A stretch of DNA of 64,000 nucleotides, taken from NCBI RefSeq assembly GCF_019375555.1, contig NZ_JAHXDN010000001.1, forward strand, positions 721,501 to 785,500. Reading direction: 5' to 3'. A model generated the notes under the pieces. The model saw nothing but the letters and a program-made list of their open reading frames with translations. It was not told where the DNA came from and did no database searches. Position numbers and translations under genes: made by a program. Shown piece after piece: positions 62,985 to 64,000 of the stretch (position 1 is its first letter; every line of letters starts with the position of its first letter). Origin of the DNA: Roseobacter insulae (GTDB taxonomy: Bacteria; Pseudomonadota; Alphaproteobacteria; Rhodobacterales; Rhodobacteraceae).

Positions 62985-64000
62985 TGCAACCCGACGTGAT
63001 CATAGTTGGCTCTGGAATGGGCGGGGCAACGCTGGCCGCGGCCCTTGCGCCCAGCGGCCGTCGTGTCCTGATCCTTGAACGCGGTGAGAGGTTGCGCCCC
63101 TGCGCTGCCGACCGCGACGCCGGGGCGATATTCGCGACTGGATTTTTTCGACCGGACGAGCAGTGGGTTGATGGCGACGGCACCAGCTTCAGTCCCGGGA
63201 ATTACTATTGCGTCGGCGGCAACTCCAAATTTTACGGCGCCGTCCTGATCCGATATCGCGAAGCTGACTTTGCACCGGTTGAACACCTGGGAGGCCGGAC
63301 GATTGGCTGGCCCATCGCATATGCCGACCTCGAAAAGGATTACCTTGCTGCTGAACACCTCTACCAGGTGCGTGGCAAGGCTGGTGAAGACCCGACGGAA
63401 CCGCGCCGCTCGGGCAGCTATCTGCACGGGCCGGTCGCGGATGAGCCGGACATCGTGGATGTGCGGCACCGCCTGGCCGGTATCGGCCTGCACCCCGCGT
63501 CCCTGCCTTTGGGCGTGGACGTTGATCACTGGCTGGCCAACGGCCAGACGCCTTGGGACGGTCATCCCGACACCTGCGATGGCAAGATGGATGCGGAGAC
63601 GGTTGGCATCAAGACAGCGCTTGAGCATCCCAACGTCGAACTGCAGACCGGGTGCTGCGTGTCGGGCCTTACCATGCACCCGGACGGGCGCGTTGCGGGC
63701 GTGAAATGCGTGGTAGACGGGGTGGCCCAGACGTTTCAGGCGCCGCTTGTCGTGGTCGCGGCGGGGGCGGTTCAAAGTGCGGCCTTGCTGCTGGCATCGG
63801 CAAACGACGATTATCCCACCGGTCTGGCAAACACCTCCGATCAGGTGGGTCGCAATTTCATGAACCACAATTGCTCGGCTGTGCTGGCGCTGCACCCGCT
63901 GCGCAAGAATCGTGCGATCTATCAGAAAACCCTGATGGTCAATGACTTTTACCTGTCCGGCGGGCAGGGTGGCGCCCCGCTTGGCAATGTGCAGTTGCTT
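62984..64000 (+). CDS. GMC family oxidoreductase, cut by the window edge
   Basis: The first 339 codons of a flavoprotein with no stop before the edge. It starts at an ATG within the TGATG junction after the ATPase. The FAD-binding motif is VIIVGSGMGGATLAAALAPS at residues 5-24, then LILERGERL, a GMC-type GGNSKFYGAVLIRYR near residue 80, and LVVVAAGAVQSAALLLAS around residue 255. It would oxidise an alcohol group of a sugar, polyol or glycoside (glucose-3-dehydrogenase-like enzymes belong here). The catalytic His region of GMC enzymes lies past the edge. Confidence 0.87.
   Translation, partial: MQPDVIIVGSGMGGATLAAALAPSGRRVLILERGERLRPCAADRDAGAIFATGFFRPDEQWVDGDGTSFSPGNYYCVGGNSKFYGAVLIRYREADFAPVEHLGGRTIGWPIAYADLEKDYLAAEHLYQVRGKAGEDPTEPRRSGSYLHGPVADEPDIVDVRHRLAGIGLHPASLPLGVDVDHWLANGQTPWDGHPDTCDGKMDAETVGIKTALEHPNVELQTGCCVSGLTMHPDGRVAGVKCVVDGVAQTFQAPLVVVAAGAVQSAALLLASANDDYPTGLANTSDQVGRNFMNHNCSAVLALHPLRKNRAIYQKTLMVNDFYLSGGQGGAPLGNVQLL

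Overview
The window looks like the chromosome of a marine Rhodobacterales (Roseobacter-type) alphaproteobacterium. This rests on the GC-rich sequence, the protein sequences themselves, conserved alphaproteobacterial neighbourhoods (gpmI-envC-ctpA; MoxR-DUF58-DUF4159 beside DUF1285), an orphan dnaE2, and the edge of a phenylacetate (paa) cluster. No rRNA, tRNA, CRISPR array, insertion sequence or prophage was seen.

Layout, left to right. 0-2.1 kb: the start of paaA, a 3-oxoadipyl-CoA thiolase and a PAS-like protein. 2.3-13.2 kb: a minus-strand sugar or polyol operon. It holds a CUT1 ABC importer (binding protein, two permeases, a 62-residue membrane protein, two different ATPases), a fused dihydroxyacetone-type kinase, a LacI regulator, a xylose-isomerase-like TIM-barrel protein and a Gfo/Idh oxidoreductase. 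Two near-identical palindromes in front of it are probably the LacI operators. 13.3-25 kb: mostly housekeeping genes (DMT exporter, ArfB, VOC protein, queuosine-precursor transporter, phytase-like esterase, MepA, MFS, YggT, RecQ, YaaA, hybrid histidine kinase). A leader with a very short reading frame and an intrinsic terminator sits just upstream of VOC-arfB. 25-32.5 kb: an ATGA-coupled MoxR/DUF58/DUF4159/amidotransferase-like operon divergent from DUF1285. 32.5-39 kb: SDR, hydroxypyruvate-isomerase-like protein, DUF2798, polA and several small proteins. 39-46.2 kb: an orphan, C-terminally shortened dnaE2, then gpmI, an EnvC-like gene and ctpA, closed by a strong terminator.

46.3-53.6 kb looks accessory. 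A GFA-family gene with a perfect alphaproteobacterial LexA-box match upstream is followed by a compact three-gene operon of exported proteins: an active-looking metzincin protease, a trypsin-like serine protease, and a large protein combining a propeller-like region, a peptidoglycan-binding motif and a C-terminal domain that is a catalytically dead paralogue of the metzincin. A membrane LytTR regulator and a divergent Ntn (choloylglycine-type) amide hydrolase follow. I consider the protease/pseudoprotease operon the best candidate for an undescribed system.

53.7-64 kb: a plus-strand catabolic operon behind a promoter with two perfect 12-bp palindromes. Its genes encode a Gfo/Idh oxidoreductase, CoA-transferase, enoyl-CoA hydratase, aldehyde dehydrogenase, a second CUT1 importer and a GMC oxidoreductase cut by the window edge. 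It joins carbohydrate uptake to acyl-CoA chemistry; the substrate cannot be read from sequence alone.
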